Positions 44,563-53,296 of a stretch of DNA of 62,252 bases are shown here, one piece after another. How positions within the stretch are numbered: the first letter of the stretch is position 1; every line of letters starts with the position of its first letter. The notes under the pieces were generated by a model. It did no database searches. It was not told the origin of the DNA and saw nothing but the letters and a program-made list of their open reading frames with translations. The stretch is from positions 1 through 62,252 of the forward strand of contig SVKL01000011.1 in the NCBI GenBank assembly GCA_015068495.1, in the 5' to 3' direction. The translations under genes and the position numbers were made by a program. The DNA comes from Oscillospiraceae bacterium (GTDB lineage: Bacteria > Bacillota > Clostridia > Oscillospirales > Oscillospiraceae).

Positions 44563-45603
44563 TCATAAAAAACTACCGCTATTATACAACATTCCTCTTC
44601 TAATTGCTACAACTTTTTTTCTTCTGAAAAAGATTGCGGCGAAAACAACCGGAATTACAGATAAAAACAGGAGAAATAATGGGACATAGAATTGTTCTTC
44701 CTTTGTAAATAGCCAGCTTTGCAAAACAAGACTCATCGTAACAGAGAGAAGTGCCTGTAGAATTTTTCCCGGGAAATAATAACCCAGACCTAAGGTGCTT
44801 GTGGCAGAATAGGTTTGCATACATACACACAAGCCGCCAAAAGAAAGCAGGAAGGAAGCAAGGACAAATTGCAGTCCGGGCTTAGTAAGCTCACGCAATT
44901 GAACGCATCCGTTTGACAGCTCCAAAAGACCGGAAAACAACACGTTTATATCCGATGGGAAAAGCCACAGAAACCAACGCTGACAGAATACCAAAATGAT
45001 ACGAAAAACAATGATCCAACCGCATACAGTTGCCAGATTTTTAATGGCGGTTTGCAGTGCCTGAGGCAGGGTGATGTTTGGTATTGCCTTTAGTTTGCAG
45101 GATACATCCGCATCAGTAGACAATATCCATCCAACACAAAGAGCGCTGCCTATTTGAATTCCCCACAACACCCAAGCTGCAGCAGGATTTTCAAAGCAGG
45201 GTGCAAGCATACCAAACAGAAAAGCAGGTCCAGCGTTGTTGCAGAAGCCCAACATCCGTTTTGCCGTTTTTTCTGAAATGCTGCCTTGCACGTATGCTTG
45301 TGTAATTAGCTGCGCTCCCACCGGGTAACCGGCTAAAAAGCCTAACAGCAGCAACGATTCACTGCCGTAAGGAATTTTACACAGCTTGCAAATTGGCCGA
45401 AATATGCCAATGGATTTACCGATAAGACGGCTGTTAAGCATTGCAGAGAGAATAAAAAACGGAAACAACGCAGGGATAACGGTTTGTATACACAGCTGTA
45501 ATCCCTCATTAACGCCTAAAATTGCTGTTTTTGTGTCCAAAATGATTATGATAAACGCTAAAAAGGTCAAAATACTGCTCAATAATTTCTTACTACGCGC
45601 CAT
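44563..45603 (-). CDS. ylbJ: Sporulation integral membrane protein YlbJ (nucleoside-recognition/gate domain)
   Basis: YlbJ-like proteins are membrane proteins of sporulating Firmicutes carrying a nucleoside-recognition (gate) domain; in Bacillus ylbJ is in the sigma-E regulon and is needed for spore quality. The 346-residue protein has about 9 hydrophobic segments. The N-terminal signature includes VIPALFPFFILSAML near residue 42 and GFLAGYPVGAQLI near residue 88, and its centre has RMLGFCNNAGPAFLFGML near residue 115. The ATG at 45603 follows GAGGTGAT. It is divergent from yqfC-yqfD. Confidence 0.85.
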   Translation of the reverse strand: MARSKKLLSSILTFLAFIIIILDTKTAILGVNEGLQLCIQTVIPALFPFFILSAMLNSRLIGKSIGIFRPICKLCKIPYGSESLLLLGFLAGYPVGAQLITQAYVQGSISEKTAKRMLGFCNNAGPAFLFGMLAPCFENPAAAWVLWGIQIGSALCVGWILSTDADVSCKLKAIPNITLPQALQTAIKNLATVCGWIIVFRIILVFCQRWFLWLFPSDINVLFSGLLELSNGCVQLRELTKPGLQFVLASFLLSFGGLCVCMQTYSATSTLGLGYYFPGKILQALLSVTMSLVLQSWLFTKEEQFYVPLFLLFLSVIPVVFAAIFFRRKKVVAIRRGMLYNSGSFL

Positions 45604-45636
45604 TGTATCACCTCATTAGAAACTATGTGTGTTCAG

Positions 45637-45666
45637 TTCAAAACATCCCAACCAAGTCATACACTT
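45637..45666 (+). promoter_or_regulatory. Possible sigma-E promoter of yqfC-yqfD
   Basis: -10 CATACACT (45658-45665) fully matches the sigma-E CATACAHT consensus. The best -35 14 nt upstream (TCAAAAC) is poor. yqfD belongs to the sigma-E regulon in Bacillus, which supports the call. Confidence 0.5.
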
Positions 45667-45685
45667 TTCAAAAGGGAGGGGTACT

Positions 45686-45946
45686 ATGGACATACAACGC
45701 ATCCGTTCTCGCATCAAAGCACCAAAAGTGTCAAAGAAAATACCTTTGGTGGAGATTGCAGGTAAAAACAGAGTGTTAATTGAAAATCATTTGGGAGTAC
45801 TGGCGTACTCGCTGGAGAATATTCAAATTAGAGTTACATATGGAAAACTTTCGGTTAACGGTTCACAGTTAATGCTGCTGGAAATGAATCGGGAACAGCT
45901 TGTAATCCAAGGAAACATTGCTTCGCTGGAGCTCTATGGAGGATAG
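45686..45946 (+). CDS. yqfC: Sporulation protein YqfC
   Basis: A small YabP/YqfC-like sporulation protein. The 86-residue protein has the fold opening IPLVEIAGKNRVLIENHLGV near residue 19 and YSLENIQIRVTYGKLSVNG, continuing with LEMNREQLVIQGNIASLEL, a beta-rich YabP-type pattern. It acts in the mother cell; the mechanism is not known. ATG 45686 follows GGGAGGGG. It is 3 nt from yqfD. Confidence 0.92.
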   Translation: MDIQRIRSRIKAPKVSKKIPLVEIAGKNRVLIENHLGVLAYSLENIQIRVTYGKLSVNGSQLMLLEMNREQLVIQGNIASLELYGG

Positions 45947-45949
45947 TAT

Positions 45950-47143
45950 ATGGGTAAATCTGTTTTTAGTAAGCACATATTGGAGATTACCTGCGCAGAC
46001 AATATTTCCCTCATAAATGCCATAAATAAAGAAAGAATTCCAGTGGAAAATGTAATTTTTTGCAGTGATTTAGTTATTCGTATCACGGTTTCAAACAGCG
46101 AGCACAGACGACTGCTGCAAATTGCAGATAAGTATGGCGCATCTGTAGAAGAGATTGAAAGAAACGGGGTTTATTTTATAGTTCGCGCCTTTTTAAGGCG
46201 TCCGGTGCTTGTGTTCTTTTCGGTGCTGGTACTGTTTCTTTTTTGTTTTTTGCCCGGTAAGGTGTTGTTCATCGCTGTAGAAGGGAATCAAGCTGTTCCG
46301 GAGAATCTGATTATTGAAGCCGCATCTGAGTGTGGTATTCGCTTTGGTGCACAAAGGCGACAGGTGCGCAGTGAAATGGTAAAAAATAAATTGCTTCAGA
46401 AAATTCCACAGCTTCAATGGGCAGGCATTAATACAAAAGGCTGCGTTGCTGTAATTTCTGTAAGGGAGAAGACCGTAGAAGAGTCCAATCTACAAAGCAG
46501 CAATCAAGTTTCCAGCATTGTTGCAGCGCGGGACGGTGTGATTCAAAGCTGTACGGTTTACCAAGGGAATCCGCTTTGCACAGTGGGGCAGGCAGTTAAG
46601 AAGGGACAAACACTGGTTTCCGGATATGTAGATTGCGGAACTGTCATTAAAGCAACCCAAGCAAATGCGGAGATAAATGCGCTGACATTTCGGGATTTAC
46701 AGGTTGTTTCACCTGCCGAAAAGGTTGCAAGAGGCGAAGTGAAGGAGAAAAAAGCATATTATAGCCTTCGAATCGGAAAAAAACAGATAAAATTCTATAA
46801 AGATAGTGGAAATTTGGACACAACCTGTGGTAAAATATATTCGGAGAAATATTTGCAGTTACCGGGTGGTTTTTTGCTTCCGGTTGCAATTGTTAAAGAA
46901 ACACACACGTATTTTTGGCAATCGTCGGATGTGCCTGTTCAAACAGATGCGAATAAATGGATTGAGCATTTCGCTGAAAGCTATTTGCAGAAAGAAATGA
47001 TTGTTGGCGAGATAGTATCTTCGCAAACAACCTTGGAAACAACAGACACAGCGAGAACCTTCTATGGAAAGTACGCCTGCATTGAGATGATTGGAAAGAT
47101 AAAATATGAACAAATGATAGAAAATGGTGATGGGAATGACTGA
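45950..47143 (+). CDS. yqfD: Sporulation protein YqfD
   Basis: This 397-residue sporulation protein is related to membrane-anchored YqfD of Bacillus. It has an N-terminal cytosolic part, a single transmembrane helix near residues 84-102 (VLVFFSVLVLFLFCFLP), and an extracytoplasmic part. That part includes AARDGVIQSCTVYQGNPLCT near residue 187 and VKKGQTLVSGYVDCGTV, a lipoyl/barrel-like motif. ATG 45950 follows GGAGGATAG. The gene overlaps phoH by 8 nt. yqfC-yqfD-phoH is the standard Firmicute order. Confidence 0.92.
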   Translation: MGKSVFSKHILEITCADNISLINAINKERIPVENVIFCSDLVIRITVSNSEHRRLLQIADKYGASVEEIERNGVYFIVRAFLRRPVLVFFSVLVLFLFCFLPGKVLFIAVEGNQAVPENLIIEAASECGIRFGAQRRQVRSEMVKNKLLQKIPQLQWAGINTKGCVAVISVREKTVEESNLQSSNQVSSIVAARDGVIQSCTVYQGNPLCTVGQAVKKGQTLVSGYVDCGTVIKATQANAEINALTFRDLQVVSPAEKVARGEVKEKKAYYSLRIGKKQIKFYKDSGNLDTTCGKIYSEKYLQLPGGFLLPVAIVKETHTYFWQSSDVPVQTDANKWIEHFAESYLQKEMIVGEIVSSQTTLETTDTARTFYGKYACIEMIGKIKYEQMIENGDGND

Positions 47144-48143
47144 AAGAACAGTAAACGTTGATCGGGTTGAGGACTTGATTGCGGTGTTTGGCTCATTTGA
47201 TGAGAATATCAAACGCATTGAAGATGCTTTTGCTGTGACCATTGTGAACCGGGGTACAGATTTGCATATTGCAGGTCAGACGGAGGAGGCCGACAAGGCT
47301 GTCCGTGCCCTCGAGGGACTGCTCGCCTTGGCGGCAAAGGGTGAGGTGATTGACGAGCAGAGAGTTCGCTACCTGATCACACTGGTCAAAGAGGGGAATG
47401 AAGACTATGTTACGCGAATGGCGGAGGATGTGGTCTGCATCACCGCAAAAGGCAAGCCAATCAAAGCAAAGACTGTTGGCCAGCAGAAGTATATGAAGGC
47501 AATCGCAAAGAATACGGTTACCTTAGGTGTTGGACCTGCAGGTACAGGTAAGACATATCTTGCTGTGGCTGCAGCGGTTGCTGCATTCCGCGCAAGAGAA
47601 GTCAACCGTATTATTTTGACAAGACCTGCTGTGGAAGCCGGTGAACGGTTGGGTTTTTTGCCGGGTGATTTACAGAACAAGGTTGATCCCTATTTGCGGC
47701 CGCTATATGATGCGCTATATGAAATGCTTGGGGCAGAAACCTTTTTGAAGTATCAGGAGCGTGGCTCAATTGAAGTGGCTCCCTTGGCGTATATGCGCGG
47801 CAGAACCTTGGATGACAGCTTTATTATTTTGGACGAGGCACAAAACACAACCCGTGAACAGATGAAAATGTTTTTGACGCGTCTGGGCTTTGGCTCTAAA
47901 ATTGTTATTACCGGCGATGTTACCCAAATTGATTTGCCCAGTGATAAGACCTCCGGTCTGAAAGACGCTGTGCGTATTTTAGACGGCGTAAAGGATATCG
48001 CAATCTGCCGCTTGACTTCGGCAGATGTAGTACGTCACGCGCTTGTACAGGAAATAATCAATGCATATGAGAAGGCTGAGAAAAAGGCAGAGGCACTCAG
48101 ACCTGCAAAACCGGCATCCAGCCGTTATCAAAGGAAAAAATAA
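47136..48143 (+). CDS. PhoH family protein (PhoH-like ATPase)
   Basis: This 335-residue P-loop NTPase has Walker A GPAGTGKTYLAVAAA near residue 136, Walker B FIILDEAQNTT near residue 230 and the arginine-finger-like VITGDVTQIDLPSD near residue 262. PhoH proteins combine RNA-related NTPase activity with stress response; the precise role is open. It is encoded with yqfCD and ybeY, linking it to RNA metabolism. ATG 47136 is chosen because GGTGATGGG lies just upstream; it overlaps the yqfD stop. Confidence 0.93.
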   Translation: MTERTVNVDRVEDLIAVFGSFDENIKRIEDAFAVTIVNRGTDLHIAGQTEEADKAVRALEGLLALAAKGEVIDEQRVRYLITLVKEGNEDYVTRMAEDVVCITAKGKPIKAKTVGQQKYMKAIAKNTVTLGVGPAGTGKTYLAVAAAVAAFRAREVNRIILTRPAVEAGERLGFLPGDLQNKVDPYLRPLYDALYEMLGAETFLKYQERGSIEVAPLAYMRGRTLDDSFIILDEAQNTTREQMKMFLTRLGFGSKIVITGDVTQIDLPSDKTSGLKDAVRILDGVKDIAICRLTSADVVRHALVQEIINAYEKAEKKAEALRPAKPASSRYQRKK

Positions 48144-48144
48144 T

Positions 48145-48645
48145 ATGAGAAACAGAATCAATTTGAATATTTCGTGCCTTTGTTTACAAAGGTTATCTGT
48201 TAAATACTTTATTCGCAGATGTATCGAAGCAACGCTGAAAGCCGAGGGGATTTCTGTGCCCTGCGAAATTAACGTGTTGATTACAGACGATAAGGGAATT
48301 CAAGCAATCAATCTGGCCAGCAGGGAGATTGACAAGCCTACAGACGTGCTGAGCTTTCCTATGTTTTCTCTGGAAGCCGGAAGCCCGCCTGAGAATTGGG
48401 ACAGCTACATAGATCCTGAGACAGGCCTTTGCCCCTTAGGGGATATGGTGATCTCTTTGGAGCGTGCCATTGCGCAGGCAAAGGAGTTTGGCCACAGTAC
48501 CCGCCGGGAAATTGGCTATTTAACCATCCATTCCATGCTGCACTTACTGGGCTATGACCATTTGGACGAAGGTGAGCAAAAGGCGCAGATGCGTGCACGG
48601 GAAGAAGCAATCGCAGCGCAAATTCCCAATATGCAGAGAGATTAA
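48145..48645 (+). CDS. ybeY: Endoribonuclease YbeY (rRNA maturation factor)
   Basis: YbeY is a zinc-dependent endoribonuclease involved in 16S rRNA 3' processing and ribosome quality control. The 166-residue protein has LASREIDKPTDVLSFPM near residue 57 and the metal motif H-x3-H-x5-H (HSMLHLLGYDHL) near residue 130, coordinating zinc. ATG 48145 is directly after the phoH stop, with AAGGAAAAAA upstream. It lies between phoH and era as in most bacteria. Confidence 0.96.
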   Translation: MRNRINLNISCLCLQRLSVKYFIRRCIEATLKAEGISVPCEINVLITDDKGIQAINLASREIDKPTDVLSFPMFSLEAGSPPENWDSYIDPETGLCPLGDMVISLERAIAQAKEFGHSTRREIGYLTIHSMLHLLGYDHLDEGEQKAQMRAREEAIAAQIPNMQRD

Positions 48646-48662
48646 CAAAAGGAGAACTACCT

Positions 48663-49550
48663 ATGGCTACAAAGACCGCTATGATTACCATTGCCGGACG
48701 GCCCAATGTTGGTAAATCTACCCTTACAAATTACTTGGTTGGCGAGAAAATTGCCATCGTTTCCAATAAACCCCAGACCACCCGCAATCGGATCTGCGGA
48801 ATTGTGACAAAGGGCGACACACAGTATGTATTTGTGGACACGCCCGGCTTTCATAAGCCCAGAACAAAGCTGGGAGACTATATGGTGAATGTAACCCGCG
48901 GCTCTATTGCAGATGTGGATATGACGATTCTGATGGTTGAGCCGATTGCCTCCATTGGCCCTCAGGAACAGGCGCTGATTGAACAGCTTCAGGCAAGTAA
49001 ATGTCCGGTTGTTCTGGTGATAAATAAGATTGATACCATTGAAAAAAGCGCTTTGCTGGAAGTAATTGCAGCATACGCCCAAGCTGCTTCTTTTAAGTCG
49101 ATTATCCCCATTTCAGCCAAGACCGGTGACGGTATAGAAGAATTGCTGGCAGAATGCAGTAAGTACGCTGTGGAAAGCCCGTTTCTTTTTCCGGAGGATA
49201 TTACAACAGATCAGCCTGAACGTCAGGTGATGGCGGAAATCATTCGCGAAAAACTGTTGTGGACGCTGGATAGGGAAGTGCCCCACGGAACGGCAGTTGA
49301 AATCACAAAATTTTCTGAGCGTGATAACGGAATTATTGATATTGATGCCACCATTTACTGCGAGAAAGCAAGTCATAAGGGCATTATCATTGGTAAGCAC
49401 GGAGATATGCTGAAGAAGATTTCCTCTATGGCACGTAATGACTGCGAGCGCTTTATGGGCACGAAAGTATATCTGACCACGTGGGTCAAGGTGAAGGAAA
49501 ATTGGCGGGACAGCGATTTTTTGGTGCGCAATTTCGGTTACAGAGAATAA
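48663..49550 (+). CDS. era: GTPase Era
   Basis: Era binds the 3' end of 16S rRNA and couples ribosome assembly to growth. The 295-residue protein has G1 GRPNVGKST at about residues 13-21, G2 NKPQTTRNRI, G3 DTPGFHKP near residue 60, G4 VINKID near residue 120 and a C-terminal KH domain (about 200-290, IIIGKHGDMLKKISSMARND). ATG 48663 follows AGGAGA. It lies in the ybeY-era-yqzL-recO run. Confidence 0.97.
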   Translation: MATKTAMITIAGRPNVGKSTLTNYLVGEKIAIVSNKPQTTRNRICGIVTKGDTQYVFVDTPGFHKPRTKLGDYMVNVTRGSIADVDMTILMVEPIASIGPQEQALIEQLQASKCPVVLVINKIDTIEKSALLEVIAAYAQAASFKSIIPISAKTGDGIEELLAECSKYAVESPFLFPEDITTDQPERQVMAEIIREKLLWTLDREVPHGTAVEITKFSERDNGIIDIDATIYCEKASHKGIIIGKHGDMLKKISSMARNDCERFMGTKVYLTTWVKVKENWRDSDFLVRNFGYRE

Positions 49551-49604
49551 TTACCAAGATTATTATGCATCTGTCTGCAAACCCTATTTATGGAGGGGAT
49601 GCAA

Positions 49605-49748
49605 ATGACATCGATGGATTACTGGCAGATGTTTCTTGAGACAGGTGCGCCGGAGCTGTATTTGCTATATAACAATGCACGAAAAATGGAGACAGGGCAT
49701 GTATTTGACAACAAAGGGACTGGTGCTCAGAGTTACGGTGTACAATGA
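49605..49748 (+). CDS. yqzL: YqzL family small protein
   Basis: This 47-residue protein starts MDYWQMFLETGAPELYLLYN, which matches the YqzL pattern (W-x-x-F-x-x-T-G-x-x-x-x-Y-L-L-Y). The ATG at 49605 has TGGAGGGG just upstream. It lies between era and recO, the place it holds in Bacillus, and overlaps recO by 50 nt. Its role is unknown; conservation of position suggests a link to RecO translation or Era function. Confidence 0.82.
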   Translation: MTSMDYWQMFLETGAPELYLLYNNARKMETGHVFDNKGTGAQSYGVQ

Positions 49749-50472
49749 CACCGATGCTCTGCTTACACTTCTCACACCTGAATATGGCAAATTGACGGTT
49801 AAGGCCAGAGGATTGCGCAGAAAAAACAGTCCGTTAACAGCGCCGTGCCAGCTGCTGGCTTTTGGTGAATTTACCTTATTTGAATACCGTTCAATGTATA
49901 CAATCAATGAAGCCCATTCTGTAGAGCTGTTTACTGCTTTGCGCAGGGACTTGCAGAAGCTGTCCCTGGGTACATATTTTGCGCAGGCGGCAGAATTGCT
50001 GTCTCAAGAGGATTTGCCCAATCCGGAACTTCTGTCATTGGTGCTCAATAGCTTGTATGCGCTTTCCCGACTGGATGTGCCTGAAATGCAGGTGAAAGCA
50101 GTGTTTGAGTTGCGCAGCGCCTGCATTGCCGGATATGCGCCGGATTTGTACGGGTGTCATCAGTGTGGAAATCCGTTTCCGGACAGATTTGACTTGTCCG
50201 AGGGGCGGTTGGAGTGTGCCTGCTGCCGCGATCCGCTATCCAAGGGTATCCGCTTGCCCATTACAGCCAGTATGCTGGAAACCATGCACTACATTACCAC
50301 CTGCGACGCAAAAAAGATTTTCTGTTTTGAAGCCGGCGAAGGCACCTTAGAGCAGCTGTCAACGGTCACAGAGAGCTATTTGACAACGCAGCTGGAACGG
50401 GGCTTTTCTACGCTGGATTTCTACAAATCGCTACTGATTTCTTCCGAAATCACAGGAGAACATCATGACTGA
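49699..50472 (+). CDS. recO: DNA repair protein RecO
   Basis: RecO helps load RecA on SSB-coated single-strand gaps with RecR. The 257-residue protein has an N-terminal OB-fold beginning MYLTTKGLVLRVTVYNDTDA and GKLTVKARGLRRKNS near residue 33, with a central helical domain. A four-cysteine zinc-binding segment YGCHQCGNP and CACCRDPL lies near residues 150-180. ATG 49699 is inside yqzL and has a GGAGACAGG upstream. It overlaps mutS2 by 8 nt. Confidence 0.95.
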   Translation: MYLTTKGLVLRVTVYNDTDALLTLLTPEYGKLTVKARGLRRKNSPLTAPCQLLAFGEFTLFEYRSMYTINEAHSVELFTALRRDLQKLSLGTYFAQAAELLSQEDLPNPELLSLVLNSLYALSRLDVPEMQVKAVFELRSACIAGYAPDLYGCHQCGNPFPDRFDLSEGRLECACCRDPLSKGIRLPITASMLETMHYITTCDAKKIFCFEAGEGTLEQLSTVTESYLTTQLERGFSTLDFYKSLLISSEITGEHHD

Positions 50473-52843
50473 ACTATACCAAAAATCTCAACAAAAATTG
50501 GAGTTAAATCAAGTACTGGAGCGTCTTTCTGCCTGCGCCGGAAGCCTTGACGGTAAAGCAGCCTGTCTGGCGCTTACGCCACAAACCGACTTGGAGGATG
50601 TGCAACGCTTGCTGGATGAAACCACGGCAGCATCCACGCTGAGCACCCGAAAAGGCTATCCCGGTTTTTCGGATGTGCGGAATACTTCAGCATCCCTTGA
50701 CCGGGCAGAGCGGGGAGGTATATTGCAGCCGCGGGAGCTGTTGCAGATTGCCGGTGTACTGCGCTCTGCGCGAACAGTAAAAAGCTATATTTCCGAGGAT
50801 GAGCAGGATACCATTTTGACACCTTTGTTTGTGAGCTTATCTCCCAACAAGTATTTGGAGGACAGAATATTTGGCGCAATTTTGTCTGAGGAAGAAATTG
50901 CAGACACGGCCAGCCCGGAGCTTGCAGATATCCGTCGGCATATGCGCGTTCAGAGCGCAAAAATAAAGGATAGCTTGCAAAAGGTGATTAATTCGCCGGC
51001 GTATTCCAAGTATCTGCGGGAGCCAATCATTACGATTCGGCAGGGAAGATATGTAGTTCCTGTAAAAAGTGAGTGTAAAAACGACGTGCCGGGCTTGGTG
51101 CACGATGTATCTGCAACAGGTTCTACCTACTTTGTAGAGCCAATGTCTGCTGTAAATGCTAATAATGCGCTGCGTGAGCTGGAGCTTAAGGAAAAGAAGG
51201 AAATTGAGCGGATTTTGTCCCAACTTTCTGCTGAATCAGCGGGTTACCGGGAAGTGATTTGCGAGAATTATCAGCTGCTGATTCGCCTTGATGTGATTTT
51301 TGCAAAGGCAAAGCTTGCATTCCAAATGGGTGCGTGGGCTCCTGCAATGAACGATGCAGGCAAAATCGAATTACGTAATGCACGGCATCCCTTGATTGAT
51401 GCTAAGACTGTTGTGCCCATATCCCTGCGGCTGGGAACGGATTTTGATACGATGATTATTACCGGACCCAATACCGGCGGTAAAACAGTAACACTTAAAA
51501 CGGTAGGCTTACTCACCTTGATGGCGGAATGCGGCTTGCACATCCCCGCAGGTAACGGAAGCTGCTTATCCACATTTGATTCCATCCTTGCGGACATTGG
51601 TGACGAACAGTCAATTGCCCAGAGCTTGTCTACGTTCTCCAGCCATATGCGTACAATTGTGGATATTGTTGCCCAGTGCGACAGCAGAACGCTTGTTTTA
51701 TTTGATGAATTGGGCGCCGGTACTGATCCTGCGGAAGGCGCGGCGCTGGCAATTGCGCTGATTGAGTTCTGCCGTAAAATGGGCAGCCGTGTGGTTGCTA
51801 CCACACACTATGCAGAACTGAAGCTGTACGCAATGCGTACAGAAAATGTCATCAATGCTTCCTGTGAGTTTAGTGTGGAAACCCTGCAGCCTACTTATAA
51901 GCTGCTGATTGGTATTCCCGGTAAGTCAAATGCATTTGCCATTTCCCAAAAGCTTGGGCTTGATGAGAATATACTCAAAGAGGCTGCTGACTTGGTCAGC
52001 CAGAGCGATAAGGATTTTGAGGATGTTCTGTCTCAGTTGGAACACCAGCGCCAACAGATGGAGCTTGCCCGTGCTGAGGCGGAGCGGCTGCGTCAAGAAA
52101 CGGCAAAAATCAAGCAGCAAAGCGAAGCGCTTAATGAACAGCTTCAAAAAGAACGGGAAAAAGCGTTGGAGCAAGCCCGTCGCGAGGCGCAGCTGATTAT
52201 TGAAGACGCCCGACGCTCTGCCAATGCTGCTGCCGATGAAATTAAAGCCCTCAAAAAACAGCTTGCTGAAAATGGAGATATACAGGGGATTAATCAGCGT
52301 CAAACGGAACTGCGCAAGGGTCTAAATGATGCAGAGGCGAAGCTTCGTGTCGGTGAGACCAAAAAGGAACGGCCTGCACCTACCAGAGATATTATGGTTG
52401 GCGATACTGTTGAGCTGTTAAAGCTTGGGACGAAAGCAAATGTGCTTGCTATCAACAGTGACGGTTCCTATCAGCTGCAGGCGGGTATTTTGAAGCTGAC
52501 GGCAAAAGCAGATGAAATCTATTTGCTGGAACAGGAAAATCCCTATAAGGCTAAGTCTGTTCGACCGGCTCACTCCGGCAGACAGATGAAGCTTTCGACA
52601 CTGGCAACGGAAATTGATTTGCGCGGTATGGATGCAGTTGAAGCTGTTTGCGTGATGGATCGGTATTTGGATGAGGCAATGCGTTCCAATTTGAATTCTG
52701 TGCGTATCATCCACGGAAAGGGCACAGGTGCCTTACGTTCTGCGGTGCAGCAATCCCTAAGAAAGAACAAATTTGTCAAGAGTTTTCGTCTCGGCGTTTA
52801 CGGTGAAGGCGAGGACGGCGTGACAATTGTTGAGTTTTCTTAA
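50465..52843 (+). CDS. mutS2: Endonuclease MutS2
   Basis: MutS2 is a MutS paralogue acting on recombination intermediates and collided ribosomes. The 792-residue protein has a core/clamp region, the Walker A block GPNTGGKT at about residues 334-341, the Walker B LVLFDELGAGTDPAEG near residue 412, a long coiled coil (about 505-620) and a C-terminal Smr nuclease domain (about 715-792) with EIDLRGM and IIHGKGTGALR. The N-terminal mismatch-binding domain of MutS is absent, as expected. It overlaps recO by 8 nt and follows CAGGAGA. Confidence 0.96.
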   Translation: MTELYQKSQQKLELNQVLERLSACAGSLDGKAACLALTPQTDLEDVQRLLDETTAASTLSTRKGYPGFSDVRNTSASLDRAERGGILQPRELLQIAGVLRSARTVKSYISEDEQDTILTPLFVSLSPNKYLEDRIFGAILSEEEIADTASPELADIRRHMRVQSAKIKDSLQKVINSPAYSKYLREPIITIRQGRYVVPVKSECKNDVPGLVHDVSATGSTYFVEPMSAVNANNALRELELKEKKEIERILSQLSAESAGYREVICENYQLLIRLDVIFAKAKLAFQMGAWAPAMNDAGKIELRNARHPLIDAKTVVPISLRLGTDFDTMIITGPNTGGKTVTLKTVGLLTLMAECGLHIPAGNGSCLSTFDSILADIGDEQSIAQSLSTFSSHMRTIVDIVAQCDSRTLVLFDELGAGTDPAEGAALAIALIEFCRKMGSRVVATTHYAELKLYAMRTENVINASCEFSVETLQPTYKLLIGIPGKSNAFAISQKLGLDENILKEAADLVSQSDKDFEDVLSQLEHQRQQMELARAEAERLRQETAKIKQQSEALNEQLQKEREKALEQARREAQLIIEDARRSANAAADEIKALKKQLAENGDIQGINQRQTELRKGLNDAEAKLRVGETKKERPAPTRDIMVGDTVELLKLGTKANVLAINSDGSYQLQAGILKLTAKADEIYLLEQENPYKAKSVRPAHSGRQMKLSTLATEIDLRGMDAVEAVCVMDRYLDEAMRSNLNSVRIIHGKGTGALRSAVQQSLRKNKFVKSFRLGVYGEGEDGVTIVEFS

Positions 52844-52895
52844 TGGATATTTTGTGCTAAATTTATGCAATTTTTGCAAATTAGGCTGAAAACAG

Positions 52896-52923
52896 TTGAC
52901 TTTTTCTCTAAATTTGTTATCAT
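52896..52923 (+). promoter_or_regulatory. Sigma-A promoter of the HPr-like gene
   Basis: -35 TTGACT (52896-52901), a 16-nt spacer and -10 TATCAT (52918-52923) in the mutS2-HPr gap. Confidence 0.72.
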
Positions 52924-52970
52924 ATGTTTTACGGGGTTTCATTACCACTGTAATAAGGAGTGTATTTTCT

Positions 52971-53231
52971 ATGTACAGTAAAGAAGTTGTAGTTCGCTGT
53001 GAATCAGGTCTGCACAACAAGCAGGCTACCTATTTTGTACAAAAGGCAAACGAATTTGATTCCAGCATTTATATGGAGTCTGAGCATCGCAAGATGAATG
53101 CAAAAAGCTTGCTTGGCATTATGTCTCTAGGGATTGTCACCGGCGCTGTTGTGACCTTGAGCGCATCCGGTTCGGATGCTGAGGCTGCTGTGAATGCGCT
53201 GGAGTCCTTATTGCAGCAGGACGTTTATTGA
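52971..53231 (+). CDS. HPr family phosphocarrier-like protein
   Basis: This 86-residue protein has the HPr fold. The phosphoacceptor histidine is at position 15 in SGLHNKQATYFVQK, and the regulatory serine is at 46 in MNAKSLLGIMSLGI. The residues after His15 are Asn-Lys-Gln instead of the near-universal Ala-Arg-Pro; Arg17 takes part in phosphotransfer, so PTS efficiency may be altered. It is encoded away from ptsI, next to uvrC, which suggests a regulatory HPr/Crh-like role rather than a dedicated sugar PTS protein. ATG 52971 follows AAGGAG. Confidence 0.88.
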   Translation: MYSKEVVVRCESGLHNKQATYFVQKANEFDSSIYMESEHRKMNAKSLLGIMSLGIVTGAVVTLSASGSDAEAAVNALESLLQQDVY

Positions 53232-53246
53232 TACTTTTGACTCATT

Positions 53247-53278
53247 CCGCCTCAATGCAAAATTCTGCGTTGAGGCGG
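53247..53278 (+). terminator. Hairpin between the HPr-like gene and uvrC
   Basis: A 9-bp stem CCGCCTCAA / TTGAGGCGG with a 14-nt loop lies between the genes. It lacks a T run and may attenuate or stabilise rather than terminate. Confidence 0.4.
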
Positions 53279-53296
53279 TACTATTTGGAGTTGCGT

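Noticed and set aside
52865..52882. Inverted repeat around TGCAATTTTTGCA in the mutS2-HPr gap.
   Set aside because: It is short and A/T-rich, and could be chance; no position-specific reason to call an operator.
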